Assembly: GCA_964621185.1 (NCBI GenBank)
Contig: CAZULM010000007.1
Location: forward strand, 100,967 to 164,966
Direction: 5' to 3'
DNA: 64,000 nucleotides
DNA from: M3007 sp964621185
Lineage (GTDB): Bacteria; Bacteroidota; Bacteroidia; Chitinophagales; Saprospiraceae
In this document: piece after piece, positions 17,269-25,596 of the stretch
Position numbering within the stretch: position 1 is the stretch's first letter
Layout of the letters: the number at the start of each line of letters is the position of its first letter
The notes under the pieces: model-generated
Databases searched by the model: none
What the model saw: only the letters and a program-made list of their open reading frames with translations
What the model was told of the DNA's origin: nothing
Position numbers and translations under genes: made by a program

Positions 17269-17834
17269 GTGTTTCCAAAAAACTCCCGCGGCCGTATCAA
17301 CGAGTAAATCGCCGAATCCTCAAATTTCCCCTCAAAGTAAAAATTCTCCCGGAAATACGCCTCCCGCACAAAGCCGTTGCGCTCCAGCAGGTTGATGGAA
17401 GCGGCATTGTCAGGATTCACATTGGCTTCCAGCGAATGCAGTTGCAGGGTGCCAAAAGCATAAGGCAGCATGGCTTGCAAGGCTTCCGTCATCAAGCCTG
17501 TGCCCCAGTGCTCGGGGCCGAGCATGTACCCGATTTCCGCCCGGTGGTTGGCCTTGTCAATTTTCCATATCGTAATCGTGCCGATCATTTCAGGGTTGTC
17601 GAGCAACGAAATTGCCCATTGAATGCCTTCGTTTTTTTCAAAGTTGGCGTGGATAGTGGAAATAAATTGCTCCGCTTCTGCAATACCCTGCATCAGGGGC
17701 CTGCCAAAATACTGCATCACCTGCGGGTTGGAGCGGTATTGAAAAAGTGCCTCTGCGTCGCTGTCGAGCATTTGGCGCAGGAGCAAACGGTTGGTTTTAA
17801 GTTCGGGGAACGTGCCAAAAGTAATATCAAGCAT
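17265..17834 (-). CDS. GNAT N-acetyltransferase (RimJ/RimL-like)
   Basis: 189 residues. Acetyl-CoA-dependent N-acetyltransferase fold: TNRLLLRQMLDSDAEALFQY at the start, the acetyl-CoA loop in GYMLGPEHWGTGLMTEAL (motif A, about residues 100-117) and the late NPDNAASINLLERNGFV motif near residue 150. The pattern fits the RimJ/RimL-type group acting on ribosomal protein N-termini or small molecules; the substrate cannot be told. The start at 17834 (MLDITFGTF) is preferred over 17861 because homologues begin here. Confidence 0.85.
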   Translation of the reverse strand: MLDITFGTFPELKTNRLLLRQMLDSDAEALFQYRSNPQVMQYFGRPLMQGIAEAEQFISTIHANFEKNEGIQWAISLLDNPEMIGTITIWKIDKANHRAEIGYMLGPEHWGTGLMTEALQAMLPYAFGTLQLHSLEANVNPDNAASINLLERNGFVREAYFRENFYFEGKFEDSAIYSLIRPREFFGNT

Positions 17835-17941
17835 GTGGTTGCTATTGAAAACCCAAAACACCCCTGCGGCATTATGGATAGCCGAAGTAAAAGATTTGAA
17901 TAAATTGCTCAGCCAAGATAATGAGAATCTAGTAGCTTACA

Positions 17942-18040
17942 CCCAAACTACTGTGGTTTGCGAAAATACCAGGAGGCAAATCCTTCATGATCATTTACAT
18001 CTATCCTGAAAATATCGAAAATAATTAGAATATCGATATA
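17942..18040 (+). repeat. GTGGTTTG...GGTATA dispersed repeat, copy 1
   Basis: Starts CCCAAACTACTGTGGTTTGC and continues with CCTGAAAAT and a terminal GATATA. It aligns over its length with the reverse complement of 24928-25025 and with 33558-33645. Confidence 0.75.
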
Positions 18041-18123
18041 ATTGTTTTGTATTTACACTTTTTATTTTAGATAAATTGTAAAAAAAAAATTAATTAAAAT
18101 ATTATTTTTAAAAACAAATAAAA

Positions 18124-18131
18124 TACCTTTG
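18124..18131 (+). promoter_or_regulatory. -7 element before the small Cys-rich genes
   Basis: TACCTTTG, an exact TAnnTTTG match, within a very AT-rich stretch (18040-18125). It would place the transcript start about 145 bases before the ATG at 18282, with a dispersed repeat copy in the leader. Confidence 0.45.
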
Positions 18132-18144
18132 TACTCAAATTTCC

Positions 18145-18230
18145 GTGGTTTGGAAAAATACCAGGAGATAAATCCTTTATATTCAATTAATTATATCCTT
18201 ATAATCTTGCAAATCACTAGTATCCTGCTA
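18145..18230 (+). repeat. Diverged dispersed repeat, copy 2
   Basis: GTGGTTTGGAAAAATACC followed by AAATCC, TTGCAAATCACTAG and TATCCTG. It is a diverged tandem neighbour of the copy at 17942-18040. Confidence 0.6.
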
Positions 18231-18281
18231 TGAGTCATAGAATAATTGCACCTGTTTTCACTTCTCACCAATTTAGTCAAT

Positions 18282-18554
18282 ATGAAACTAATAACCCTGT
18301 TGGTGGCGGCTAATGCCATCTTGCTGCTTACACTTGCCGCTTCAAATCATCGATTTGAAGTTTCTCAAGCCGAGATAAAGGCCTTTTCAGAATCATTTGT
18401 GCCCAACAAGTACGTCATCCAAATAGATTGCTGTTATCCAAAGGACAAAACAACGGAAACGATATCCCACGGTGCGATTTGCGCTACCGGTGGCTCGTCC
18501 TATTGTGCAGAAAACCCTTGTCCAGAAGGTACTGTTGAATGCGGCTCAAAATAA
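18282..18554 (+). CDS. Small secreted Cys-rich protein A
   Basis: 90 residues. MKLITLLVAANAILLLTLA is a signal peptide or N-terminal anchor. The C-terminal half carries six Cys: a CC pair, then C-A-T-G, Y-C-A-E, N-P-C-P and V-E-C-G. This resembles the small Cys-tailed secreted proteins of Bacteroidota (NVEALA-like), although the NVEALA motif itself is not present. Function unknown. It lies 34 bp before a second small Cys-rich gene and is followed by a propeller lipoprotein, a grouping that suggests one unit. Confidence 0.6.
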   Translation: MKLITLLVAANAILLLTLAASNHRFEVSQAEIKAFSESFVPNKYVIQIDCCYPKDKTTETISHGAICATGGSSYCAENPCPEGTVECGSK

Positions 18555-18588
18555 TTTATTCCAAAACTTCCCCTATCGCATCAAATTC

Positions 18589-18867
18589 ATGATGAAAGTC
18601 CTCGTTTTTTCAATCGCAATCATGGCCGCATTTATCGGTATGCCTGGTTCAAGCTATTATCCCCAGCCTCAAAACCCCACAGAACTTGCCCGGAAAGGCC
18701 AGCCTATGCCATTGGCTGTCATGTCGGCGAACAAGGCTCCAACATTGACTTATTGCACCTGTATCGATGGCAGCGTGTATTCCTATGCCAACAGTTGTAA
18801 AATTGGATGGGTAGGCTGTGAACCCAATGCATGCCCACCCCAACCGGTAGGCTGTAATGGAGAGTAA
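18589..18867 (+). CDS. Small secreted Cys-rich protein B
   Basis: 92 residues with MMKVLVFSIAIMAAFIGM as signal peptide. The mature C-terminus has six Cys (YCTCIDG, NSCKIGWVGC, NACPPQPVGC). The spacing differs from the preceding protein but the design (signal peptide, low-complexity middle, Cys-rich end of about 35 residues) is the same. ATG 18592 is an equally possible start. No known family was recognised. Base composition is lower in GC than in neighbouring metabolic genes. Confidence 0.6.
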   Translation: MMKVLVFSIAIMAAFIGMPGSSYYPQPQNPTELARKGQPMPLAVMSANKAPTLTYCTCIDGSVYSYANSCKIGWVGCEPNACPPQPVGCNGE

Positions 18868-18928
18868 TGCAAACCAATACTTGTGAAATATTATCCCTGT
18901 TGCTTAACCCAATATTTCTTAAATTACA

Positions 18929-20128
18929 ATGAAATCCAAATTCCTTTCCATCCCCGCAGCGGCCTTGCTGGCTTTCGCCTCGAACTCCTGCAACACCCAG
19001 TTTTTAGATTCGGAAACTACCGTAATCTCCATCAAACAAAGCGCAACAGATCAAAAGTTGACAGACATATTCAGCCTGGAAGGTTTTACGGCACTGGAAT
19101 CGGCTCCTTCCATCGACCTGGATGGCATCACCAAGATACTGTTTAAAGACAACAAGGTCGTCGTCCTAAATTACGTGGGCGATATCCAAGAGCTATGGGT
19201 TTTTGACCAGGGCACCGGGAAAAGTCTCCTGAAGATCGGCACCCAAAACCATGAACCAAACGGATACGACGGGCTGAACGACATAGCTTTCGACGGCAAC
19301 GAAATCCGTTGTTCCGTTGCGGGCAAAATGGCGTTTATGAATTACGACTTTGGTGGGAACCTCCGCTCCACTATAAGAAGCGGCGTGTTTGGCGAAGAGC
19401 TCGAACAACAGAAAAATGGGGGATTTGTAGTGTACAATGAATACAATTCTACCAAGGTCTCTGGGCTGAACCACCTTGTTTTTTTCGATCGGTCGGGGAA
19501 CGTAACCAAACGTGCCTACCCCTACCTGTCGACGCAGGATGGCAATGGCTACCGGTTTGCCGGTTCGCTCACGGCATCCCAAGGACTTTGGTTCAACCCG
19601 CCGTTTTGCGACACCTTGTTTGAAATAATAGACGAAAAAATTGTGCCGCGCTACCACTTCGACTTTGGGCAAAAAGCCATGCCAGAAGGTATCCGCCAAA
19701 AGAAATTGACCGGATGGGACACCCACAAATACTCCTTCCTGAACGAAGGCCTTGCCAAAATCGGCCGCTTCCTGGTATTTGAATATACCGACGATCAAAA
19801 AATAAAGCTGGGCATCTTTGACGAGGTTTCCAACCAGTTCGCCAGCTTGCGCGACCTGAGGGAAGACTACCTCTACGAACTGATCCAGCTAGGCAACATC
19901 TTCCCAAAGGATGACAAAACATTCGCACTGCTGCTCAGTCCGGCCCGCATCCAACACCTGGTTAAAAAGGGCTTGCTGGACATGGTCGAAATAGATAAAC
20001 GTTTCCCCGCCCTCTCCAATACGCTAAAATCCATTGACAACACGAGCAACCCGGTCATACTCTACCTGGGTTTCAACCCTGGCGCAAGGATTGAGGAACC
20101 TTCGCTAAAAAACGGGTCGATGCGATAG
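18929..20128 (+). CDS. 6-bladed beta-propeller lipoprotein
   Basis: 399 residues. The N-terminus MKSKFLSIPAAALLAFAS ends in N-S-C, a plausible lipobox (Cys21), so it is probably a surface or periplasmic lipoprotein. The rest shows repeated blade-like strands (KILFKDNKVVVLNYVGDIQELWVFDQGTGK, NDIAFDGNEI, LVFFDRSGN) typical of the Bacteroidota 6-bladed propeller/BF3164-like group. No catalytic motif is known for these. It is the third gene of a run with the two small Cys-rich proteins; related propeller genes often neighbour small NVEALA-type genes in Bacteroides, so the propeller may bind or process the small proteins (inference). Confidence 0.7.
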   Translation: MKSKFLSIPAAALLAFASNSCNTQFLDSETTVISIKQSATDQKLTDIFSLEGFTALESAPSIDLDGITKILFKDNKVVVLNYVGDIQELWVFDQGTGKSLLKIGTQNHEPNGYDGLNDIAFDGNEIRCSVAGKMAFMNYDFGGNLRSTIRSGVFGEELEQQKNGGFVVYNEYNSTKVSGLNHLVFFDRSGNVTKRAYPYLSTQDGNGYRFAGSLTASQGLWFNPPFCDTLFEIIDEKIVPRYHFDFGQKAMPEGIRQKKLTGWDTHKYSFLNEGLAKIGRFLVFEYTDDQKIKLGIFDEVSNQFASLRDLREDYLYELIQLGNIFPKDDKTFALLLSPARIQHLVKKGLLDMVEIDKRFPALSNTLKSIDNTSNPVILYLGFNPGARIEEPSLKNGSMR

Positions 20129-20220
20129 ACAGGCAGCTAATGACCCATTCCGCATTTTTACCCGCAGCTTCCAGTCACCTCTAAAGCGACGGCGGGTGAA
20201 AGCGACGGCGGGTTGCACTC

Positions 20221-22797
20221 CTAAAACCCTACTTGCACCGAGAACCGCAGTCCCCAATTGTCCACATTAGGCAGATCCTGGTAGCTCAAACGCCACAAGT
20301 AATCGATGCGTAGAATCTTGAAGATGTTGACGATGCCGACGCTGGCTTCCATATAGGGCTTTTTCTCCAGGGTATGGATATAGGTTGCGCCGTTGTCGTC
20401 TTTGGGGAACAGCAGCAGGCCATTGTCGGCGCTGGGCCGGTTTTTTTTGCCTAATCCGCCATACAGCAGCTTGAAACTGCCCACTTCCCGCCATTGCAGT
20501 TTTTTCAACAAGGGTATTTTGTTCAACACAAAGCCGTTGAGGTTGTGGTGGGCAGTGAGGGCCACGTATTTGTCGCTGGCAAATTCCATAAAATTCATCA
20601 GGTTGTAGGAGTACCAGTCAAATTGAAAGGATTGGTTGGCGCGGTGGATGTCGAGCAGGGGGAAAGGCACCTTGCCAAAGGTTCTGCCCGCCTCGATGGT
20701 GACTTGCGAGCGCCCCAATGGCCCGACAAAGATGTTCTTGAGCATGGTGAAAGTCAGCTTGTGGTAGTTGTACTCGCTGCCCATCACGCCTTTCAGCGCA
20801 GCTTTGTAGGAAAGGGTAAAGACGGGGTATTTGGTCAACATCGGGAAACGGTACACCGTGCCCTGGTAAAATTTTTCATTGGGGGCAAAGCGCAGGGTCA
20901 GTCCTGCCTCGGCGGTGGTGACGGCTGGTTTTTGGGCAAACATAGAGTCGCCCGGCAATTGATAGTCGTATCGCAACAAACCTCCCGGCCGGTATTCCTT
21001 CCAATAAAATGTCGGATTGACGCCCAAACCGCCGCGGTCTTCGCGTACGTACTCGATACGCGCGACGCTCTGGTACTGCATGCGCAGGTTGCTACCCCGC
21101 TGAAAGGAAAGGAATATGTTGTCGGGCGACCAGTTGGTGACATCAACACCCGGCACCCGAAGGTCTTTCTGGTAGGCAAGCGTCATTTGGTTCATGGGAT
21201 ATTGCCGGGGTATCTGGTTGACGAACGACCAGGTTGCAGTCCCGTTCCATTTCCATTGCTTGTCTCTCAAGCCATAAGCGCCATAACCGGTCAGCAAAAG
21301 TCTTTTCACAAACAACTGGTTACTGCGGCCGCCAAAGCGAAAACGGGCGCCTTCCACATCGTTGAAACTGGCGAAAGTGGACAATGGCCCCATTTCGAAT
21401 CCGCCGAATTTCACATAGCCGGAAGTAGCAATGGTGGCTGCCAGCATCAAACGTTTGAATGTCGGCACATGCTGGATGCTGTCCATCATCTTGTTCAGGT
21501 TCCGTTCCTGGAGGGTAAGGGGGCCATGCCGCATTGCAGGCCAGGCGTTATCAGGTATCTGCTCTTTGGTGTTAATGATCTCCAACGTGCCCTGGAAAAG
21601 GGAGTCGGGCAGCGGCTCGTTCAGCACGTAGTTTTTGTATGACACGGTTTTGTGCGCCTGCAAGCTCCTTCCCGACGATTGTTTCAGGATGTTGAAATCC
21701 ATCGTAACGGCATCGGTGGTGAGCAGCAGTCGGCGTTTGTCGCCCGTGCCGAAAAAGCCGTATTCCTGCTCGATGCGCAGGTCCGACACCCAGTTGAGGT
21801 TGATCTGTTTGGAGATGCCCATCACGACCTTGCGCACGGCGTAGGTGGAGTCGAGCGCCACTAAGATATTGCCCATGAACGCCAGATCGGTCTTGTTTTT
21901 TGGGGCGAAGAACACGTCGGCAAATTTTTCGCCGCCCGATTCCAGGGTGTCAATGATGTAAAATCGGTAGAACGCCGTAGCGGCGCCGGAAAGCGGGCCG
22001 ATGAACTGGGTGGTCAGCAGGGTGATGTTGGGGTCGTAGATGTCAACATCCTGGTACAGGTTGGTGAGGTATTTGGAGATGCCCTCGCTGTCCACTTCAT
22101 ATTCGGGGCGCAGGGCGGTTTGCCGTTCGCCGATCACATATTCTTTTTTGGTGCTCGGGTCTTTCCGGTAAAATACGTTGGCGATGCGCTCCCGCAGGTA
22201 AAAGGGCAGGGCCACCTTTCCGTTTACTTTGTTGGTGTCAACATTGTCGAAGATGAACCGGAATTTGCGGAAGTACCATTTGCGGCGGAACTTGTCGTTG
22301 ATGTTGTTCAGGTCGAACTGCAGCTTTTCGTACTTTTCGTAACTGTAATAGTCCAGCCCTTCTTTGCGGTTCTCGTCCTTGTGCTTGAACACTTCTTCTA
22401 TGAGATCGACGGCGGGGTTGTCGCGCTTGCTGTATTTTTTGGGCTTCACGGTCACCTCCTTGATGCCAAAGCTCGTCTCCACCATTTGCACCTTCAGCTC
22501 GTTGTGTACCCCGGGGTTTATTTTCGTCGTGTAGGTCTTGTAGCCTACGTAGCTGATGCGGATTTTCTTGGGCTTGTTCTTTGTCTGAAAAAAGAAAAAG
22601 CCGTCGATGTCGGTGCGCGTGCCGAGCTCTTCGCCTTCAATCTGCACGGAAGCGTAGGGCAGGGGGCTTCCCGAAAGGCTGTCGGTTACCTGCCCGTGAA
22701 TGGTGGTGGAAGGGCTGGTGTTCTGGGCTTGGGTTGAAAATAGGATGAAGAACATAAAAACAGACGCGTACAGCGTCCGTGAATTTGAATATTTCAT
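20221..22797 (-). CDS. DUF5686 protein with carboxypeptidase-regulatory-like domain
   Basis: 858 residues. Signal peptide at residues 1-24 (ends STQAQ), then a carboxypeptidase-D regulatory-like beta-sandwich (about 32-115: IHGQVTDSLSGSPLPYASV ... ISYVGYKTY), then a long DUF5686 region ending in a strand-rich, aromatic C-terminus (LRFSVQVGF) typical of outer-membrane beta-barrels. Known: these occur widely in Bacteroidota outer membranes with no settled function; the N-terminal domain is shared with TonB-dependent receptors. There is no plug domain, so it is not a SusC-type receptor. Convergent with the propeller gene and separated from ftsH by a hairpin. Confidence 0.82.
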   Translation of the reverse strand: MKYSNSRTLYASVFMFFILFSTQAQNTSPSTTIHGQVTDSLSGSPLPYASVQIEGEELGTRTDIDGFFFFQTKNKPKKIRISYVGYKTYTTKINPGVHNELKVQMVETSFGIKEVTVKPKKYSKRDNPAVDLIEEVFKHKDENRKEGLDYYSYEKYEKLQFDLNNINDKFRRKWYFRKFRFIFDNVDTNKVNGKVALPFYLRERIANVFYRKDPSTKKEYVIGERQTALRPEYEVDSEGISKYLTNLYQDVDIYDPNITLLTTQFIGPLSGAATAFYRFYIIDTLESGGEKFADVFFAPKNKTDLAFMGNILVALDSTYAVRKVVMGISKQINLNWVSDLRIEQEYGFFGTGDKRRLLLTTDAVTMDFNILKQSSGRSLQAHKTVSYKNYVLNEPLPDSLFQGTLEIINTKEQIPDNAWPAMRHGPLTLQERNLNKMMDSIQHVPTFKRLMLAATIATSGYVKFGGFEMGPLSTFASFNDVEGARFRFGGRSNQLFVKRLLLTGYGAYGLRDKQWKWNGTATWSFVNQIPRQYPMNQMTLAYQKDLRVPGVDVTNWSPDNIFLSFQRGSNLRMQYQSVARIEYVREDRGGLGVNPTFYWKEYRPGGLLRYDYQLPGDSMFAQKPAVTTAEAGLTLRFAPNEKFYQGTVYRFPMLTKYPVFTLSYKAALKGVMGSEYNYHKLTFTMLKNIFVGPLGRSQVTIEAGRTFGKVPFPLLDIHRANQSFQFDWYSYNLMNFMEFASDKYVALTAHHNLNGFVLNKIPLLKKLQWREVGSFKLLYGGLGKKNRPSADNGLLLFPKDDNGATYIHTLEKKPYMEASVGIVNIFKILRIDYLWRLSYQDLPNVDNWGLRFSVQVGF

Positions 22798-22832
22798 TGA
22801 TTATTAACGGTAAATGATTCACGTTAAACAAA

Positions 22833-22866
22833 CATGAGTCACCCAGAAACCTCGGGATGACTCATG
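22833..22866 (-). terminator. Hairpin after ftsH
   Basis: CATGAGTCA (22833-22841) and TGACTCATG (22858-22866) pair perfectly, extended by CCC/GGG with one bulged A. It lies between the ftsH stop and the start of the DUF5686 gene, so it probably ends the ftsH transcript. No T tract is seen. Confidence 0.55.
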
Positions 22867-22890
22867 CCTCAAATATTTTACAGGTCAATT

Positions 22891-24918
22891 TCACTCATCG
22901 TCACCGCCCACAACGGGTTCAATTTCCGGCAAGGTGGCGCTTTCCCCCGGTGTCGGGTCGGCAAATGGACGCTTGCCGATGATCGATTCCAGGTCGCTGC
23001 GGTGCAGCACTTCTTTTTCGAGCAGGGCGCTTGCCAGCGCGTCCAATTGCTTGCGCTTATCTTTCAGCAGCTTCTTGGCGCGGGCATATTCCACGTCGAT
23101 CATGTTTTTCACTTCTTGATCGATGAGGTAAGCTGTTTGCTCGGAGAATGGGCGGGTGAAGGAGTCGTTCAGCATGGAATAATAGGAAACATTGCCGACT
23201 TTCTCGCTCAAGCCATAGTTCACGATCATATCGTACGACAGCTTGGTGATATGGTCGAGGTCGCTCTGCGCGCCGGTGCTGATCTTGTTGAACACGACCG
23301 ATTCTGCGGCGCGGCCGCCGAGGGTCATGCAAATATCGTCGAGCAATTTTTCTTTGCGGGTGATGTACTGTTCCTTCGGCAGGTATTGTGCATATCCCAG
23401 TGCAGCCAATCCACGCGGCACGATGGTGACTTTAACCAGCGGGTGGGCGTGTTCCAGGTACCATCCGCAGATGGCGTGGCCGGCTTCGTGGTAGGCGATG
23501 ATCTGCTTTTCTTCCGGGCTGATGATCTTGTTCTTCTTTTCCAGCCCGCCGATCACCTTGTCGAGGGCGTAGTTGAAATCGTCTAAGTCAACGGCCGTTT
23601 TGTCGCGGCGGGCGGCGATGAGGGCTGCCTCGTTGCAAACGTTGGCGATGTCGGCGCCCACGAAGCCCGGGGTCATTTCAGAGAGCGTGTTGGCGGTCAC
23701 TTCAGGCGACACCTTGATGTTTTTCATGTGCACCTGGAAAATCTGCTCCCGGCCTTTGAGGTCGGGGCGGTCGATGCCGATCTGGCGGTCGAAACGCCCT
23801 GGGCGCATCAGTGCCTGGTCGAGTATATCGGGGCGGTTGGTGGCGGCCATGATGATCACGCCTTTGTCGGTCGGGAAGCCGTCCATTTCCACCAGCAGTT
23901 GGTTGAGGGTGTTCTCGCGCTCGTCGTTGCCGCCCTGTATGGCGCCGCGGCCCCGTGCGCGGCCGATGGCATCGATTTCATCGATGAAGATGATGCAAGG
24001 CGCTTTTTCGCGGGCCTGGCGGAAGAGGTCGCGGACGCGGGAGGCGCCCACGCCGACGAACATCTCCACGAAATCGGAGCCGGATATGGAGAAGAACGGC
24101 GCGTTGGCTTCGCCGGCGACGGCTTTTGCCAGCAAGGTTTTGCCCGTGCCGGGAGGGCCAACCAGCAGTACACCTTTCGGGATCTTGCCGCCGAGCGTGG
24201 TGTATTTCTTCGGGTTTTTCAAAAAATCGACCACTTCCATCACCTCGTCCTTGGCTTCGTCGAGGCCGGCCACGTCTGCGAAGGTGATGTTGACTTTTGA
24301 GGTGTTGTCGAAAAGCGTGGCTTTGGATTTGCCGATGTTGAAAATTTGCCCACCGGCGCCGCCGGCGCCGCCGCCCACGCGCCGGATGATGAGTATCCAA
24401 AGTCCGATGAAGAGCAGCAAGGGCAGCCCATACGTCAGCAGGATGGCGCTCCAGTTGGTACGCTGGTCGTATTCGACGATTATCGGCGACTTTTTCTCTT
24501 TCACCAATGTCTCGTTGAGCTTGGCGATTTTAGGTTCCAGCACCTCCACTTTGCCGAAGTTCATGATGTACTGCGGCTGGTCGGCGTTGAACATGGTTTT
24601 CTTTGTCGCCTTCAAGCCTTCATACTCCGGGTTCGTTGAAAGCGAATCGGGGTAGATATAAACGTAGGCTTCTTTGTCGTTGACCACAACCAACCGTTGC
24701 ACATGGCTCCTTTTGGCCCAGCGGTCGAAGTCGGCCCAAGTCGCTTTTTTTGACTCGCCCGAGAACTTTGTCCATTGCAGGGCAAGCAAGCCGATGCCGA
24801 TGAGGATGTAAATCCACATAAAATTGAACTTCGGCATCCCGTCGCCATTGCCGTTCTCTTGATTGGAGCGCGGCTCGTTTTCGTCGCGCTTTTTATTTTC
24901 TTGTTCCATTGATTGCAA
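22891..24918 (-). CDS. ftsH: ATP-dependent zinc metalloprotease FtsH
   Basis: 675 residues, inner-membrane AAA+ protease. Membrane spans at about 31-50 and 157-177 bracket a periplasmic domain. Walker A GPPGTGKT, Walker B IIFIDEIDAIG, the second region of homology ATNRPDILDQALMRPGRFDRQ and the zinc site HEAGH are all intact. A GGGAGGAGG linker follows the second span. The C-terminus ends in an acidic stretch (VVGGDDE). Known: hexameric, degrades misfolded membrane proteins and regulatory targets. rsfS lies upstream in the same direction across a dispersed repeat copy, so ftsH may be read with rsfS or from its own promoter. Confidence 0.97.
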   Translation of the reverse strand: MQSMEQENKKRDENEPRSNQENGNGDGMPKFNFMWIYILIGIGLLALQWTKFSGESKKATWADFDRWAKRSHVQRLVVVNDKEAYVYIYPDSLSTNPEYEGLKATKKTMFNADQPQYIMNFGKVEVLEPKIAKLNETLVKEKKSPIIVEYDQRTNWSAILLTYGLPLLLFIGLWILIIRRVGGGAGGAGGQIFNIGKSKATLFDNTSKVNITFADVAGLDEAKDEVMEVVDFLKNPKKYTTLGGKIPKGVLLVGPPGTGKTLLAKAVAGEANAPFFSISGSDFVEMFVGVGASRVRDLFRQAREKAPCIIFIDEIDAIGRARGRGAIQGGNDERENTLNQLLVEMDGFPTDKGVIIMAATNRPDILDQALMRPGRFDRQIGIDRPDLKGREQIFQVHMKNIKVSPEVTANTLSEMTPGFVGADIANVCNEAALIAARRDKTAVDLDDFNYALDKVIGGLEKKNKIISPEEKQIIAYHEAGHAICGWYLEHAHPLVKVTIVPRGLAALGYAQYLPKEQYITRKEKLLDDICMTLGGRAAESVVFNKISTGAQSDLDHITKLSYDMIVNYGLSEKVGNVSYYSMLNDSFTRPFSEQTAYLIDQEVKNMIDVEYARAKKLLKDKRKQLDALASALLEKEVLHRSDLESIIGKRPFADPTPGESATLPEIEPVVGGDDE

Positions 24919-24927
24919 TATTCAGTT

Positions 24928-25025
24928 TATACCAGGATTCCATTGATTTGCGAGATTTTCAGAATGGATTTTATTGATTATGAAGGATTTCCCCCTTGGT
25001 GGTTTCGCAAACCACAGTAGTTTGG
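24928..25025 (-). repeat. GTGGTTTG...GGTATA dispersed repeat, copy 3
   Basis: On the minus strand it starts CCCAAACTACTGTGGTTTGC and ends AATCCTGGTATA nine bases before the ftsH ATG. It aligns with copies at 17942-18040 and 33558-33645. Confidence 0.85.
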
Positions 25026-25088
25026 GTTTAGTGCGGTATAATGGGGCGAAACATGCACCCAATACCAGGGTTTCGCTTATTTTGCCGC

Positions 25089-25475
25089 TTAGATTTCCCC
25101 GTATTCCGTAACGTCTGCATCGCTCCACAAATTTTCAAGTTCGTAGAAGTGCCGGGTTTCGGGGTAAAACACGTGTACGACTGTGTTGAAATAGTCGATC
25201 AAGACCCATTTGGCATCATTTGAGCCTTCTGTATGGGTCGGGGAAGTTTGCAGGTCGTCCTTTACCTTTTTATAAACGCTGTCGGAAATGGCTTTTACAT
25301 GGGTATTGGAATCGCCTTCGCAGATGATAAAAAAATCGGCGGGCGCATCGCCCAATTTGCGTAGGTCTAATTGAACAATGTTTTTGCCTTTTTTGTCGCG
25401 GATGCCCTCGACAATGGCGTGATTGAGGTTCTCGAGTTGCGGATTCGTGGCCCGCTGCGCTAGTTTGGTCGTCAA
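25089..25475 (-). CDS. rsfS: Ribosome silencing factor RsfS
   Basis: 128 residues from a TTG start. Binds ribosomal protein uL14 on the 50S subunit and blocks subunit joining in starvation. Recognised from AIVEGIRDKKGKNIVQLDLRK, ADFFIICEGDSNTHVKAI and the late WVLIDYFNTVVHVFYPETRHFYELENLW motif. The frame opens at an ATG at 25547, but an exact -7 element (25512-25519, minus strand) lies inside that extension. The TTG at 25475 gives a normal family length, so it is preferred. Divergent from birA. Confidence 0.9.
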   Translation of the reverse strand: MTTKLAQRATNPQLENLNHAIVEGIRDKKGKNIVQLDLRKLGDAPADFFIICEGDSNTHVKAISDSVYKKVKDDLQTSPTHTEGSNDAKWVLIDYFNTVVHVFYPETRHFYELENLWSDADVTEYGEI

Positions 25476-25511
25476 AATTTTAAGATTCGGTTGAGTATGC
25501 GAAATATGGGC

Positions 25512-25519
25512 GCAAAAGT
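25512..25519 (-). promoter_or_regulatory. -7 element of rsfS
   Basis: TACTTTTG on the minus strand, exact TAnnTTTG match, 36 bases before the TTG start codon. It decides the start of rsfS. Confidence 0.5.
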
Positions 25520-25596
25520 ACGGCAAAAAGCACGACCTTGATTCCATAAAACGTCTTTCAAAGACAGAATGTTCCTTAGAGACACCGCTTTAAAAC

